DNA of 64,000 nt from CAYMZZ01 sp047600605 (GTDB lineage Bacteria; Bacteroidota; Bacteroidia; Chitinophagales; Chitinophagaceae). Position numbers and translations under genes: made by a program. Position 1 is the first letter of the stretch, and each line of letters starts with the position of its first letter. Below, in pieces: positions 26,260-34,932 of the stretch. Under the pieces are notes generated by a model. The model ran no database searches, had not been told where the DNA came from, and saw only the letters and a list, made by a program, of their open reading frames with translations. The stretch spans positions 2,232,001-2,296,000 of the forward strand of contig JASGKK010000001.1 of NCBI GenBank assembly GCA_047600605.1. The letters are read 5' to 3'.

Positions 26260-27612
26260 TCAGACATTTATTCTCCGTAATATCCACTGCATCCAGGGCG
26301 GGTAAGCGATTTTTTGTATCCGGTATACTGCAAAGATTGTCATTATATAAAAAGGTAAACAGGGTATCTTGTATCGTGACAGTGATCCAAAATTGGTGGT
26401 AGAAATACCTACTGCTACTGCAAAAACTATTGAAAATGTAAAACAAAGAATAAGGAGTGGCGAATCAAAGATAGTTCGTAGGAACTTTATCACGCCTATC
26501 TTAAATAGCAACCCCAATATCAAAGTCAGAAACACGAGTGCTTCCATTGCCGAGAACAAAACAATAAAAGAAGTGATTTCCCAGGGAAAGGGTCTGAAAA
26601 AAGTAGCCCCAAGTCCATTTATGAACATTAACACAGGGTTACTCGTATTAATCTGAAAGCTTGACCCTTCGCCGCTTCTTCTCTCAAATATCTCCCTGCT
26701 GTTCTCACTTGATTCCAGCAGATTATCCATACTGAATTTGGCAAGAGACTCCTCTGACGTCAAAAAGCCGATAAAATAGACAGTAGCTACTGCTGCTACG
26801 CCCAGCGAAATAACAATAATAACACGTCTCTTGACTTTATTTTTAATGCTTCCACCAAGAGCTCCGAAAAGCCAGAACCCAATTCCCGGAATCAGTGCAA
26901 GCAGAATATACGCTTTGATGGTATAAATAATATAAACACTAATAACCAGCCATATCAATGAACCGATTATTTTTCTTTTGGCGATAAATATCTGGTAGAC
27001 GGCGTATAACATAAATCCCAGTGCTCCAAAACACAATGAATCCTTAAGAAATCCGGAACTCCAATAACACACACTGGGGAGAAATAATACAGCAATTGCT
27101 ATCTCGGCTTTCATTGAAGGGAAATAACTCACGAAAAGTTTATATATCCTCACGGCTCCCGCCAACGCAAAAAAACTATAGAGAAAACATAAAACGATGT
27201 AACTGTTTGTCAGCAGATATGGAATCAACCCGATCTTGGGTACCATAAAATTTGACGCATGCTTCATGAAACCATCAACAGGATAAATAGACTCGTCAAT
27301 CGCGAAATAATAAGAAAGTATATCACTATCGGTGGAATTATTCATTAATAGCACATCCAAAACACTTACACTTCCTGATTTTACCGCCTCCTGCATATCC
27401 TTCAGACCATACAGAAACATTTCGGTATCCCCTCCTTTGTAATAATAGGCTGAGATCAAAGAATAAATAATGGCCAGAAATATCCTGAACCTAAACGACA
27501 TCCGGATAAGCCGTTTACTTGCCTGGTCGTAACGTTTTAAACGCCATACAAGGATACGATCCAGCAAAATGAATACAAATAATCCGGCAAAAATATCTAT
27601 TGGACCAAGCAT
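26260..27612 (-). CDS. Polytopic membrane protein, candidate Wzy polymerase
   Basis: This 450-residue protein has about 10 membrane segments and a large hydrophilic loop around residues 290-330 (LLESSENSREIFERRSGEGSS). No sequence signature is decisive, as Wzy proteins are highly divergent. It is the only gene in the locus with Wzy-like topology, and a Wzx flippase and Wza/Wzc are present, so a polymerase of lipid-linked repeat units is expected here. It starts 6 bp past the acyltransferase stop. Confidence 0.65.
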   Translation of the reverse strand: MLGPIDIFAGLFVFILLDRILVWRLKRYDQASKRLIRMSFRFRIFLAIIYSLISAYYYKGGDTEMFLYGLKDMQEAVKSGSVSVLDVLLMNNSTDSDILSYYFAIDESIYPVDGFMKHASNFMVPKIGLIPYLLTNSYIVLCFLYSFFALAGAVRIYKLFVSYFPSMKAEIAIAVLFLPSVCYWSSGFLKDSLCFGALGFMLYAVYQIFIAKRKIIGSLIWLVISVYIIYTIKAYILLALIPGIGFWLFGALGGSIKNKVKRRVIIVISLGVAAVATVYFIGFLTSEESLAKFSMDNLLESSENSREIFERRSGEGSSFQINTSNPVLMFINGLGATFFRPFPWEITSFIVLFSAMEALVFLTLILGLLFKIGVIKFLRTIFDSPLLILCFTFSIVFAVAVGISTTNFGSLSRYKIPCLPFYIMTIFAVYRIQKIAYPPWMQWILRRINV

Positions 27613-27618
27613 ATACTA

Positions 27619-28785
27619 TCAACTCGTCTTTGTGTCTACCACTAATTTTTGTTGACGCATTCTGTTTAATAACCCTTTTGATCTGCTTTCTACCAGCAGA
27701 TACTGAACATAAGCTATCAGCAGGCATACAGGAATGGCTCCCATCCATACCAGGTAGTTTTCAATATAAGCCCCCCTGTATCCGGATATCATCCAGTATG
27801 CCGCCAGATACAGGTATATTGAGGCGACATGTGTTATGTAGAGCGTGTAACTGTATTTTCCTATTTGCATAAGCGGCCTGATCCTGACCTTGTAGCGGAG
27901 AAAGAAAATAATCAGTAATACGGCCAGTATAGCTGCTGTAATAAATGAGTATTCCGATTCTGTTTTCATTACAAAATTTACCAGGTATGTTCCTCCCAAT
28001 GCCAGCAAAATTGCAAGAATGTGTTGCGATTTCGAGATTTTTGAAAACAACTGTTCTACCTGCCTATAATAGGTATAGAGAGCAACCCCCAGTGCGAAAT
28101 AAATATTATAAATAAAGATAAACTCATGAAAGTATTTGCCGATTGGCAATGAAGCTGTTGTTTCAGGAAATAGCCAGTGAGCTGCATATAATATCAGCGA
28201 TACAATAAGGTAAAGCTGAATTCTGCGTAAAAGAAAGGGAGCCAGTAAATAAAAAATCACTTCATAGGTGAGCGACCAGAATGGGGTAATAAACCCCTCA
28301 CCGGGCATATAAAATAAATTTTTGACAACTACAGTTGGCTGCCAGAAATCATTCATCTGCATGGTTCGGATAAAAGAAAAATCAATATACGAACCATCAT
28401 ACCATTGCGGAAACAGAAATCTGGTAAACAGGAAAACACCCCCAGCCCATAACAGTGCTACCAGGTATGGCGGGTATATCCTGACCAACCTTCTTTTGTA
28501 AAACGACAATGGCTCTTTATTGCCCGAAAGACTATGAGCAATTGAAAAGCCTGAAAGCAGGAAAAAAACAATAACAAATTCGACCGCCAGGCGGGTAAGC
28601 ATACTGCTTCCAAATATCACATAGTCCCATACAGACCAGGTACCGGAAGGATGCAGTTGCTGAAAAAAATTCCCTCCCATCCACAATGTACCTCGGCAAT
28701 GAGCGATGGCTACATACAAAGAAGCTATGCCTCTAATCGAGTCTAAAATCTCGAAATCTTTGTTTGAAAGTTTTTTTTCTGACAT
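27619..28785 (-). CDS. Membrane acyltransferase family 3 (OafA-like)
   Basis: This 388-residue protein has about 10 membrane helices and the acyltransferase-3 hallmarks LDSIRGIASLYVAIAHCRG near the N-terminus (catalytic-site His in AHC) and KRRLVRIYPPYL. It probably O-acetylates (or otherwise acylates) the exopolysaccharide. It has no C-terminal SGNH domain. Confidence 0.88.
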   Translation of the reverse strand: MSEKKLSNKDFEILDSIRGIASLYVAIAHCRGTLWMGGNFFQQLHPSGTWSVWDYVIFGSSMLTRLAVEFVIVFFLLSGFSIAHSLSGNKEPLSFYKRRLVRIYPPYLVALLWAGGVFLFTRFLFPQWYDGSYIDFSFIRTMQMNDFWQPTVVVKNLFYMPGEGFITPFWSLTYEVIFYLLAPFLLRRIQLYLIVSLILYAAHWLFPETTASLPIGKYFHEFIFIYNIYFALGVALYTYYRQVEQLFSKISKSQHILAILLALGGTYLVNFVMKTESEYSFITAAILAVLLIIFFLRYKVRIRPLMQIGKYSYTLYITHVASIYLYLAAYWMISGYRGAYIENYLVWMGAIPVCLLIAYVQYLLVESRSKGLLNRMRQQKLVVDTKTS

Positions 28786-28817
28786 GACACTTTTCTCCGG
28801 AGTAATAATGAAAGCCG

Positions 28818-29906
28818 TTAACTAGTTAGCTGATCAAGAATTTTCAAATAGGCCGGCTTATTAGCCTCAATAGAAAAATGGGTCACCACTTTTTCCCGTG
28901 CCTTTTTCCCGATGCGTTGACGAAGTGCCTTATCACTGGCCAGTTCGGTCAGTCTTGCCACCCATTCTTCCTTTGTATTTACCAAAACGCCGCTTTCCCC
29001 ATCTTCAATTACCCGAAAGTTTGTAGCAATGGCAGTTGCTACTGTCGGAATTCCCATTGCCATATACTGAATAGCCTTTAGGCTGCTTTTCCCATAAACC
29101 CATTCTTCGTCAGGCAATGGATATAATCCGATATCAAAACGACTAATTGTTGGCAATTCCATTGTTTTACTCCAGTCATACGCTTCTACTTCCACACCTT
29201 CAATTGCAAAACTTTTATCCCCCAGTACCAGAAGATTAAAATCAACATGATTTTTTAGCTCTTTCAAAACATCATCAAGCAGGTGCAGATACTTAGCAGT
29301 ACTTAAACTGCCACTCCAGCCAATAATCAATTTATTTTCCTTAAGAGCGTAATCAGTTCTTTCTTTATATGCCTGAGTATCTACTGTAGAGGATATATCA
29401 GTAGTATTGGAATTATACTGACGAACAAAACTGTCGAGATATGGTGTGCAGGTGATCACATGATCGGCCTTTTTCATCAGATACAACGGCTTCTGAGCGC
29501 CTTTAAACTTACTGATAAAAGGTGTTGCCTTTGATTTAAGATCTTTTAAATACACAAGATCGTCTATATCAAAAACCATTTTCCGGCTTAATGCTGTAAC
29601 CATTCTTTCAAAAAAAGGTAACCCGAACGGAGTTACCCACAAATGCACGTATACCAGATCATACTTTCTCACACGAAACAGATCTGCTATTCTCCTGCAG
29701 TAACCAGCAATCGTATAAAAAGCTTTTTGAAAAAGATGCCCCCGCTTATAAATAATCTTCCAGAAAGAGCTGGATACAAAAGGGCTGACCGTCAGATCGT
29801 ATCCTGCCTCCCTGAAATATTGATAATATTGCTCAAACTTGAGCCGTTGGCTGGGAGCTACATCTTCAGGATAAGGACAAAGAATCAATATCTTCTTGCG
29901 ATTCAT
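28818..29906 (-). CDS. Glycosyltransferase family 4
   Basis: This 362-residue GT-B enzyme begins KKILILCPYPEDVAPSQRLKFEQYYQY, a start seen in GT4 enzymes of polysaccharide loci. Its C-terminal Rossmann domain has LIIGWSGSLSTAKYL and GLYPLPDEEWVYGKSSLKAIQYMAMGIP. It starts 5 bp after the preceding glycosyltransferase stop, so the pair is translationally close. Donor and acceptor unknown. Confidence 0.87.
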   Translation of the reverse strand: MNRKKILILCPYPEDVAPSQRLKFEQYYQYFREAGYDLTVSPFVSSSFWKIIYKRGHLFQKAFYTIAGYCRRIADLFRVRKYDLVYVHLWVTPFGLPFFERMVTALSRKMVFDIDDLVYLKDLKSKATPFISKFKGAQKPLYLMKKADHVITCTPYLDSFVRQYNSNTTDISSTVDTQAYKERTDYALKENKLIIGWSGSLSTAKYLHLLDDVLKELKNHVDFNLLVLGDKSFAIEGVEVEAYDWSKTMELPTISRFDIGLYPLPDEEWVYGKSSLKAIQYMAMGIPTVATAIATNFRVIEDGESGVLVNTKEEWVARLTELASDKALRQRIGKKAREKVVTHFSIEANKPAYLKILDQLTS

Positions 29907-29910
29907 AAAA

Positions 29911-31140
29911 TCATGACCTTTTAGCTAATACAGTTTTATATACACTTGAATAAAGCTCAACACCCCGTTTCAGATCATAAATCTCCATTGCCTTCGTACG
30001 CAATAACTGCGGATCAGTTTGCAAAAGCCGGGGTATGGAAGCTACGGCTTTTGCAAAAGACATTTCTGACATGTCTTCAAGAATAAGGCCACCTTCCACT
30101 CGCTGAACAATAGCATCTACATCTCCAACTCCTGCATTTACAATAGCCGGTATTCCCATACTCAGAATTTCGCCCAGCTTTGTAGGCGAACTGGATTTTT
30201 TTGAATACACAGGACGAATAAATGAAATATTGATATCGGAGGCTTTAGCCAAAACAGGCACCTCCTGCCGGGTGGCTTTCCTGATTATTATTGCTTCCGG
30301 TTCAAGACCCGCTTCTGTTGCCTGCGCCCGTATATAAGAGGGATCAGAATGGCTGATAAACAGGAATAGTGCGTCGGGATACTCTTTTCGTACAGTTTTA
30401 AAAAGAGCCAGCATTTCATCAAGCATATACCAACTTCCGACAGAGCCCAGATAACTGACCACCAGACGATCCTGGTCAATCCCCAATATTTTTCTTGCTT
30501 CCTGCTTCTGACCTGAGCTGGTAGACGTAAACAAATCTGTATCCGCGCAACAGGGAATCACGCTTACCGGAATATTTTTATCATACGCCTTCCATGTCAT
30601 CAGCTCTGACCGCCCGTTTTCAGTAAGCGATATTATTGCGTCCGCCTCGCTCACAAACTCGCTTTCTTTCTTTTTGTAATGCCGATACACCCGTTTGAAT
30701 ACAGGATGACTATCTGGCCAGGCCCCACCATCTCTTTTTTCATCAGCCCAAAAGCCACGCATATCAAACAGGAATCTGACCCCAGTCTTTCGCTTAAGCA
30801 ATAAACCTATCTCAGAAGCAGGATAACTACGGCAGTGTACCATATCAAAATGCTCTTGCCTGTGCAGTCGTAAGGCTGTACGCTTCATCCTTATCGCATC
30901 ATAAAACTTTGCCAGGACAGGAGGCTTTACAGTAAACGACAACGGCACCCAACTGATGTGGTGCTGCTCTGTTATTTCTTTAATAGCAGACTGATTGGCC
31001 CGGTAAGCTGCTTCTTTTTCGAAACTAAGTATGGTAAACCGGTATCCTTCTTTAGACAGGCCCAGAATATAGGGCAATATCTGTGATTGTCCCAAAGGGT
31101 CTGTAAGCCCATCGTATGTGATATAAAGAATCTTTTTCAA
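29911..31140 (-). CDS. Glycosyltransferase family 4 (TTG start)
   Basis: This 409-residue GT-B protein opens KKILYITYDGLTDPLGQSQILPY, a strongly conserved N-terminus in this subfamily. The start codon must be the TTG at 31140, since no in-frame ATG or GTG precedes the conserved strand. The C-terminal domain has VSYLGSVGSWYMLDEML and SSPTKLGEILSMGIPAIVN. It follows the DUF4838 gene by about 93 bp. Confidence 0.87.
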   Translation of the reverse strand: MKKILYITYDGLTDPLGQSQILPYILGLSKEGYRFTILSFEKEAAYRANQSAIKEITEQHHISWVPLSFTVKPPVLAKFYDAIRMKRTALRLHRQEHFDMVHCRSYPASEIGLLLKRKTGVRFLFDMRGFWADEKRDGGAWPDSHPVFKRVYRHYKKKESEFVSEADAIISLTENGRSELMTWKAYDKNIPVSVIPCCADTDLFTSTSSGQKQEARKILGIDQDRLVVSYLGSVGSWYMLDEMLALFKTVRKEYPDALFLFISHSDPSYIRAQATEAGLEPEAIIIRKATRQEVPVLAKASDINISFIRPVYSKKSSSPTKLGEILSMGIPAIVNAGVGDVDAIVQRVEGGLILEDMSEMSFAKAVASIPRLLQTDPQLLRTKAMEIYDLKRGVELYSSVYKTVLAKRS

Positions 31141-31233
31141 CTTATTTCTTCGTGTTATGTCCGCTTTTATCTGTTAACAAAAATTCATTCGTCTTAGTAA
31201 ACGATCGTTACTCCTTTAGACGCGAAGCATGAC

Positions 31234-33795
31234 TCAGGGCTCTACTGGTGCCAAAAAACGTGTTGGATCCATCCCAAGATAGGGAGGCACTCCATCTATG
31301 CCAAGAATCCCCACCTGATAAAAGAATAACCAGTCTCCTTCCTCACCTGCTTTAACCTCTACTACAATGCTGGATGTTTTGTTGTCGCTGAAGCTCAGTA
31401 TCCTGCCAGTGGGTGTTTGTATCCTAAGGCTTTTCGTTTTATTGACCACCATTGTTTTTGTGCCGGGTGGTACCCTTACTATAAAATTATTAAGTCCTTT
31501 TACACTGCTGGTTTGCATTACAAGGTCGGGTGATATCATTACATTAAAATGTAACTGCCCGGTTATGCGGATATTAAATGCACGCTGTGAATCGTCAACT
31601 TCTATTACGTAGTCACCTGCTTTAAGTGAGGCCAGTGAAAACTGTTCTTTTATTCCCATCTTATGCTGTTCATGTAAAAGAACAACATCTGCTTCCGTCT
31701 TGATTTGCCGGAACAGCTTATAGTCAAATACCTTCACTACAACTGGTACTCCGGGATTTACCTTTGCAGATAGTCCACTGGTCAGTTCGATCAGGTTTCC
31801 TGCAGATTGCTTATCGATCCGCACCAGAAAACGGGTAGTACCCGTAAAGGTAACTGCCGGGGCTTTGATGGCTGCCGCCGGTGAACTGGCTGCTACTGTA
31901 GCATTTTTGAACTGATCCATTTCTGCATACGACCTTAATCCTTCTGCACGGGTAAGCCCTTTAAAGTCCTGCGAAAGCCATTGATTGATTTCCGTGCGGC
32001 TTACCGGTGTAGTCTCCCTTGTCCATGCCTGCTGAGGATTGGCATAATAACTCATTTGAGGGAAGCCCACATATTTGGGCAACGACGCCATCACGGCAAC
32101 GGTGGAAAAAGCTGATATTGTCATGGTTCGGTTAGCCAGCACCAGCATTTCTGTCATTAACTGGGGTGTAGGAGCCGCTTTCAGTCTCTTGTAAAGGGCC
32201 AGGTAATGCAGGTAAATTTTTATGTGGTCCAGCCGACGTGCAACCGCTTCGTCTTTGTTCTGTCGGTCAGCCTCCAGTACCATGTTTATCCAATCGCCCA
32301 ACAGGTTATCGCTTATAAATCCTTTAGGAGCACTTTCCCAGGAAGCATACAGTTTTTTTAACTGTGCCGACACATTCCCAAAACACTGATTAAAGTAATC
32401 GTTTTTGAGTGAGTCTACGTTTGCGTTCAGATCCCATAACAGTTTACCAGTAATATACTGGCCAAGGCCTTTGCTTATCCATCCGATATTCGTTTCCGCC
32501 AGATAAGATGTAGCTCCGCTTTGATAAAAAGCGGGTATCGCTTTTCTGAGATAGGCAATCTGGCTCGCATTTGACTTGCCCGGCAGATCATAATCCCATT
32601 CATAGACACTCAGGTAGTCATACACTCCCACCCTGCTTGCAAGTCTGCTCCATTGCTGAAGCAACTCGTTGGTATTAAATTTGCTTCTGTTGAAGCCGTT
32701 TGTGACCATTACAAAGACATTTTTCTCCAGCGGGATCTTTGTTGGTAAAATATGTTCATTGTAAGCCAGCGATCCGACCCATATATCAGGATAAGACTTC
32801 TTCACATATTTTGCTACTTCGTTGGCCAGATAAAATACCTGATCGGATATACCTCCAAGTTTCATGCAGCCAGGATTATCGCAGAAACCGCTGCCATCCG
32901 ACGGTTCCATTGACAGCATTTTAAGAGGTCTGCCAATACGTATAGATTCTTTGATACGGCTGATGGCATCTTCCTTTACCAGGTTTACCAGGGCGGGATT
33001 TGTCACATTAAATTTCGGTGTCGGCGGAATCTCGCCTTTCTTTACTGAAGTCGCAAAATATTCCGGGTGCTCCTGAAACTGCTTTTTATTATTAGCTACA
33101 ATCAGCTGGTAACTATGGCCGATATTAACTTCAAAAAAGCCACCCATCCGGTTGGCTTCGGCCCATTCATTAAACCGGAGGGCCAGGGCCTCGTTCTTCA
33201 GAAAACCATGTCCATTTGCCAGCACACGGGTATGAAAAGCCGGTTGAGTCAGCTTCTTATATACCAGTTGTATATTTCTCAGCCTCGGAACAATCTGCCA
33301 TTCTGCGCCAGGTTGAAAAAACCGAAAACCGAGCTGCTCCAGATAATCGTATACCGCATGTCGCAAAGCAGCAGCTGAGTTTCCGATTATTATTACTTGT
33401 TTCCCGTTCGCATCAATCAAATAAGCTTCGGGATTCATTTTTTCGAGAGGGCGGGAAAGAGACTGAAGCTGACCGGTCAGCCCGGATCTTGTAAGCAGCA
33501 GAATAGAGCCGGCACGCCCAAAATCAGCAGCTGTTCCAATAAATACATTATCAACACCACCTCTCTGTAGCTGCTTACGGAACAGATCGGCCGCTCCCTG
33601 TATACTGTCTGGCAGAATAGCCGGCTGCTGATCCGTCTTTTTATCTTCAACCACACTACGCATGGTATCGTTCGCCGATACTGGTGTGGATACAGTTGGA
33701 GGAGTGGGTAAGCCCGTACTTCGCCCACTGCTTTTGCATCCATAAGAAACCAGTAAAAGCAGCAGCAAGCCGGTTATAGTTTTGCTTTTTATCAT
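31234..33795 (-). CDS. DUF4838 lipoprotein, glycoside-hydrolase-like
   Basis: This ~853-residue protein has a lipoprotein signal (KSKTITGLLLLLLVSYGC, lipobox Cys about residue 20), then an N-terminal region resembling the non-catalytic domain of GH67/GH20 enzymes, a central DUF4838 barrel-like domain (MLSMEPSDGSGFCDNPGCMKLGG, VGVYDYLSVYEWDYDLPG, YLAETNIGWISKGLGQYI) and C-terminal beta-rich domains. I chose the ATG at 33795 because it gives a clean signal peptide and has GAGAG upstream; the frame extends to a GTG at 33837. It is unusual inside an exopolysaccharide operon and may cleave or bind the polymer at the cell surface. Confidence 0.78.
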   Translation of the reverse strand: MIKSKTITGLLLLLLVSYGCKSSGRSTGLPTPPTVSTPVSANDTMRSVVEDKKTDQQPAILPDSIQGAADLFRKQLQRGGVDNVFIGTAADFGRAGSILLLTRSGLTGQLQSLSRPLEKMNPEAYLIDANGKQVIIIGNSAAALRHAVYDYLEQLGFRFFQPGAEWQIVPRLRNIQLVYKKLTQPAFHTRVLANGHGFLKNEALALRFNEWAEANRMGGFFEVNIGHSYQLIVANNKKQFQEHPEYFATSVKKGEIPPTPKFNVTNPALVNLVKEDAISRIKESIRIGRPLKMLSMEPSDGSGFCDNPGCMKLGGISDQVFYLANEVAKYVKKSYPDIWVGSLAYNEHILPTKIPLEKNVFVMVTNGFNRSKFNTNELLQQWSRLASRVGVYDYLSVYEWDYDLPGKSNASQIAYLRKAIPAFYQSGATSYLAETNIGWISKGLGQYITGKLLWDLNANVDSLKNDYFNQCFGNVSAQLKKLYASWESAPKGFISDNLLGDWINMVLEADRQNKDEAVARRLDHIKIYLHYLALYKRLKAAPTPQLMTEMLVLANRTMTISAFSTVAVMASLPKYVGFPQMSYYANPQQAWTRETTPVSRTEINQWLSQDFKGLTRAEGLRSYAEMDQFKNATVAASSPAAAIKAPAVTFTGTTRFLVRIDKQSAGNLIELTSGLSAKVNPGVPVVVKVFDYKLFRQIKTEADVVLLHEQHKMGIKEQFSLASLKAGDYVIEVDDSQRAFNIRITGQLHFNVMISPDLVMQTSSVKGLNNFIVRVPPGTKTMVVNKTKSLRIQTPTGRILSFSDNKTSSIVVEVKAGEEGDWLFFYQVGILGIDGVPPYLGMDPTRFLAPVEP

Positions 33796-33826
33796 TTTCA
33801 AATACTCTCTGTTTTTCATGCCCTGT

Positions 33827-34906
33827 TCAGAGACCACTCAATGCTTTTTCATAAATAGCATCCAGTTGCTTCAGGTAAGCATTTCTGCTGTAATACTGTA
33901 CTGCCTGTTGGTTGTTTGGCTGAATCATTGATTGTAACGAAGAGTTGTCCTTACTCAGTTGTTTCAGTTGTTCTGCAAAATCCGTTGCGGAAGCAAGTGA
34001 AACAAAAACAGCAGTGGACCGCGTAATCTCTCTGAATACCGGAATGTCTGACAGAATTAATGGCTTCTTGGCTGCCATGGCTTCTGCCACAGCTATGCCA
34101 AATCCTTCAAATGAGGATAACATGAGAAAGGCGTCATACGCAGGCATTACTGCTGCCACATCCGATACTTTCCCTTTAAGTGTTACATTCAGTTGCTCCT
34201 CCTGGATTATCTTCTCCAAAGCCGGCCGCAGCGACCCTTCTCCATATATATCAAGCGAAACCGGGAAATCTTTCAGATATCTGAAGGCCTCAACCATAAA
34301 CGGATAATTCTTCTGAGGTCGTAAGTTGCCCACAGCCAGTAACCGTAATGTACCGGAAGCAGGTAAGGTTGTCAATGGAATTCTGAAAAAATCATCGCGC
34401 ACATAATTATATAATACTATACTCTCCCCTTTGTATCCGAAATGCTTGCGATAATCATCAATGATTGCCTGCGTCACACCTACGAGTAGTACATTTTTCT
34501 TTCTGACATTTTTTTCAATCCATCGTACAATATTCCCAGATAAATTCCTGGGAATAAGAGAAGACAGTGTATTATGAATACTAAAAACAAGCGGTACGTG
34601 CCGGGGCGTAGCCAGCCGGGCAAGCACGGTACTCAATACCAGTTGCGATCGCACCAGAGCCGGCTGATGTTTCCGGATGATACGGCGCAGTTTACTGACC
34701 GATGCGGGAAGACTGACGGGGCCTTTGTGGTTTAAGCAATAATGCCGCTCACAGAAGGAAAAAACATGATCACCAAATTCATTTACCGGAGAAAGTGTGA
34801 CCAGTATAATCCTGTAACGCTGTGCCAGGTAAGGCAACAGGTCCGTTAGCAATGTTTCAGTACCGCCACGGCCAAGACTATCTATTATATGAACAATTGT
34901 GCGCAT
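33827..34906 (-). CDS. Glycosyltransferase family 4
   Basis: This 359-residue GT-B enzyme has VHIIDSLGRGGTETLLTDLLPYL at the N-terminus (the glycine-rich acceptor-side loop) and SSFEGFGIAVAEAMAAKKPLILSDI, the E-x7-E donor-binding motif of GT4. It lies 26 bp after asnB (second copy). The donor sugar cannot be told. Confidence 0.89.
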   Translation of the reverse strand: MRTIVHIIDSLGRGGTETLLTDLLPYLAQRYRIILVTLSPVNEFGDHVFSFCERHYCLNHKGPVSLPASVSKLRRIIRKHQPALVRSQLVLSTVLARLATPRHVPLVFSIHNTLSSLIPRNLSGNIVRWIEKNVRKKNVLLVGVTQAIIDDYRKHFGYKGESIVLYNYVRDDFFRIPLTTLPASGTLRLLAVGNLRPQKNYPFMVEAFRYLKDFPVSLDIYGEGSLRPALEKIIQEEQLNVTLKGKVSDVAAVMPAYDAFLMLSSFEGFGIAVAEAMAAKKPLILSDIPVFREITRSTAVFVSLASATDFAEQLKQLSKDNSSLQSMIQPNNQQAVQYYSRNAYLKQLDAIYEKALSGL

Positions 34907-34932
34907 AGTAGGGATTATCCGTAGCTATCTCC

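Noticed and set aside
31188..31205. Palindrome AACGATCGTT before the DUF4838 stop region
   Set aside because: Only 10 bp, at the end of a gene, with no promoter nearby; likely chance.
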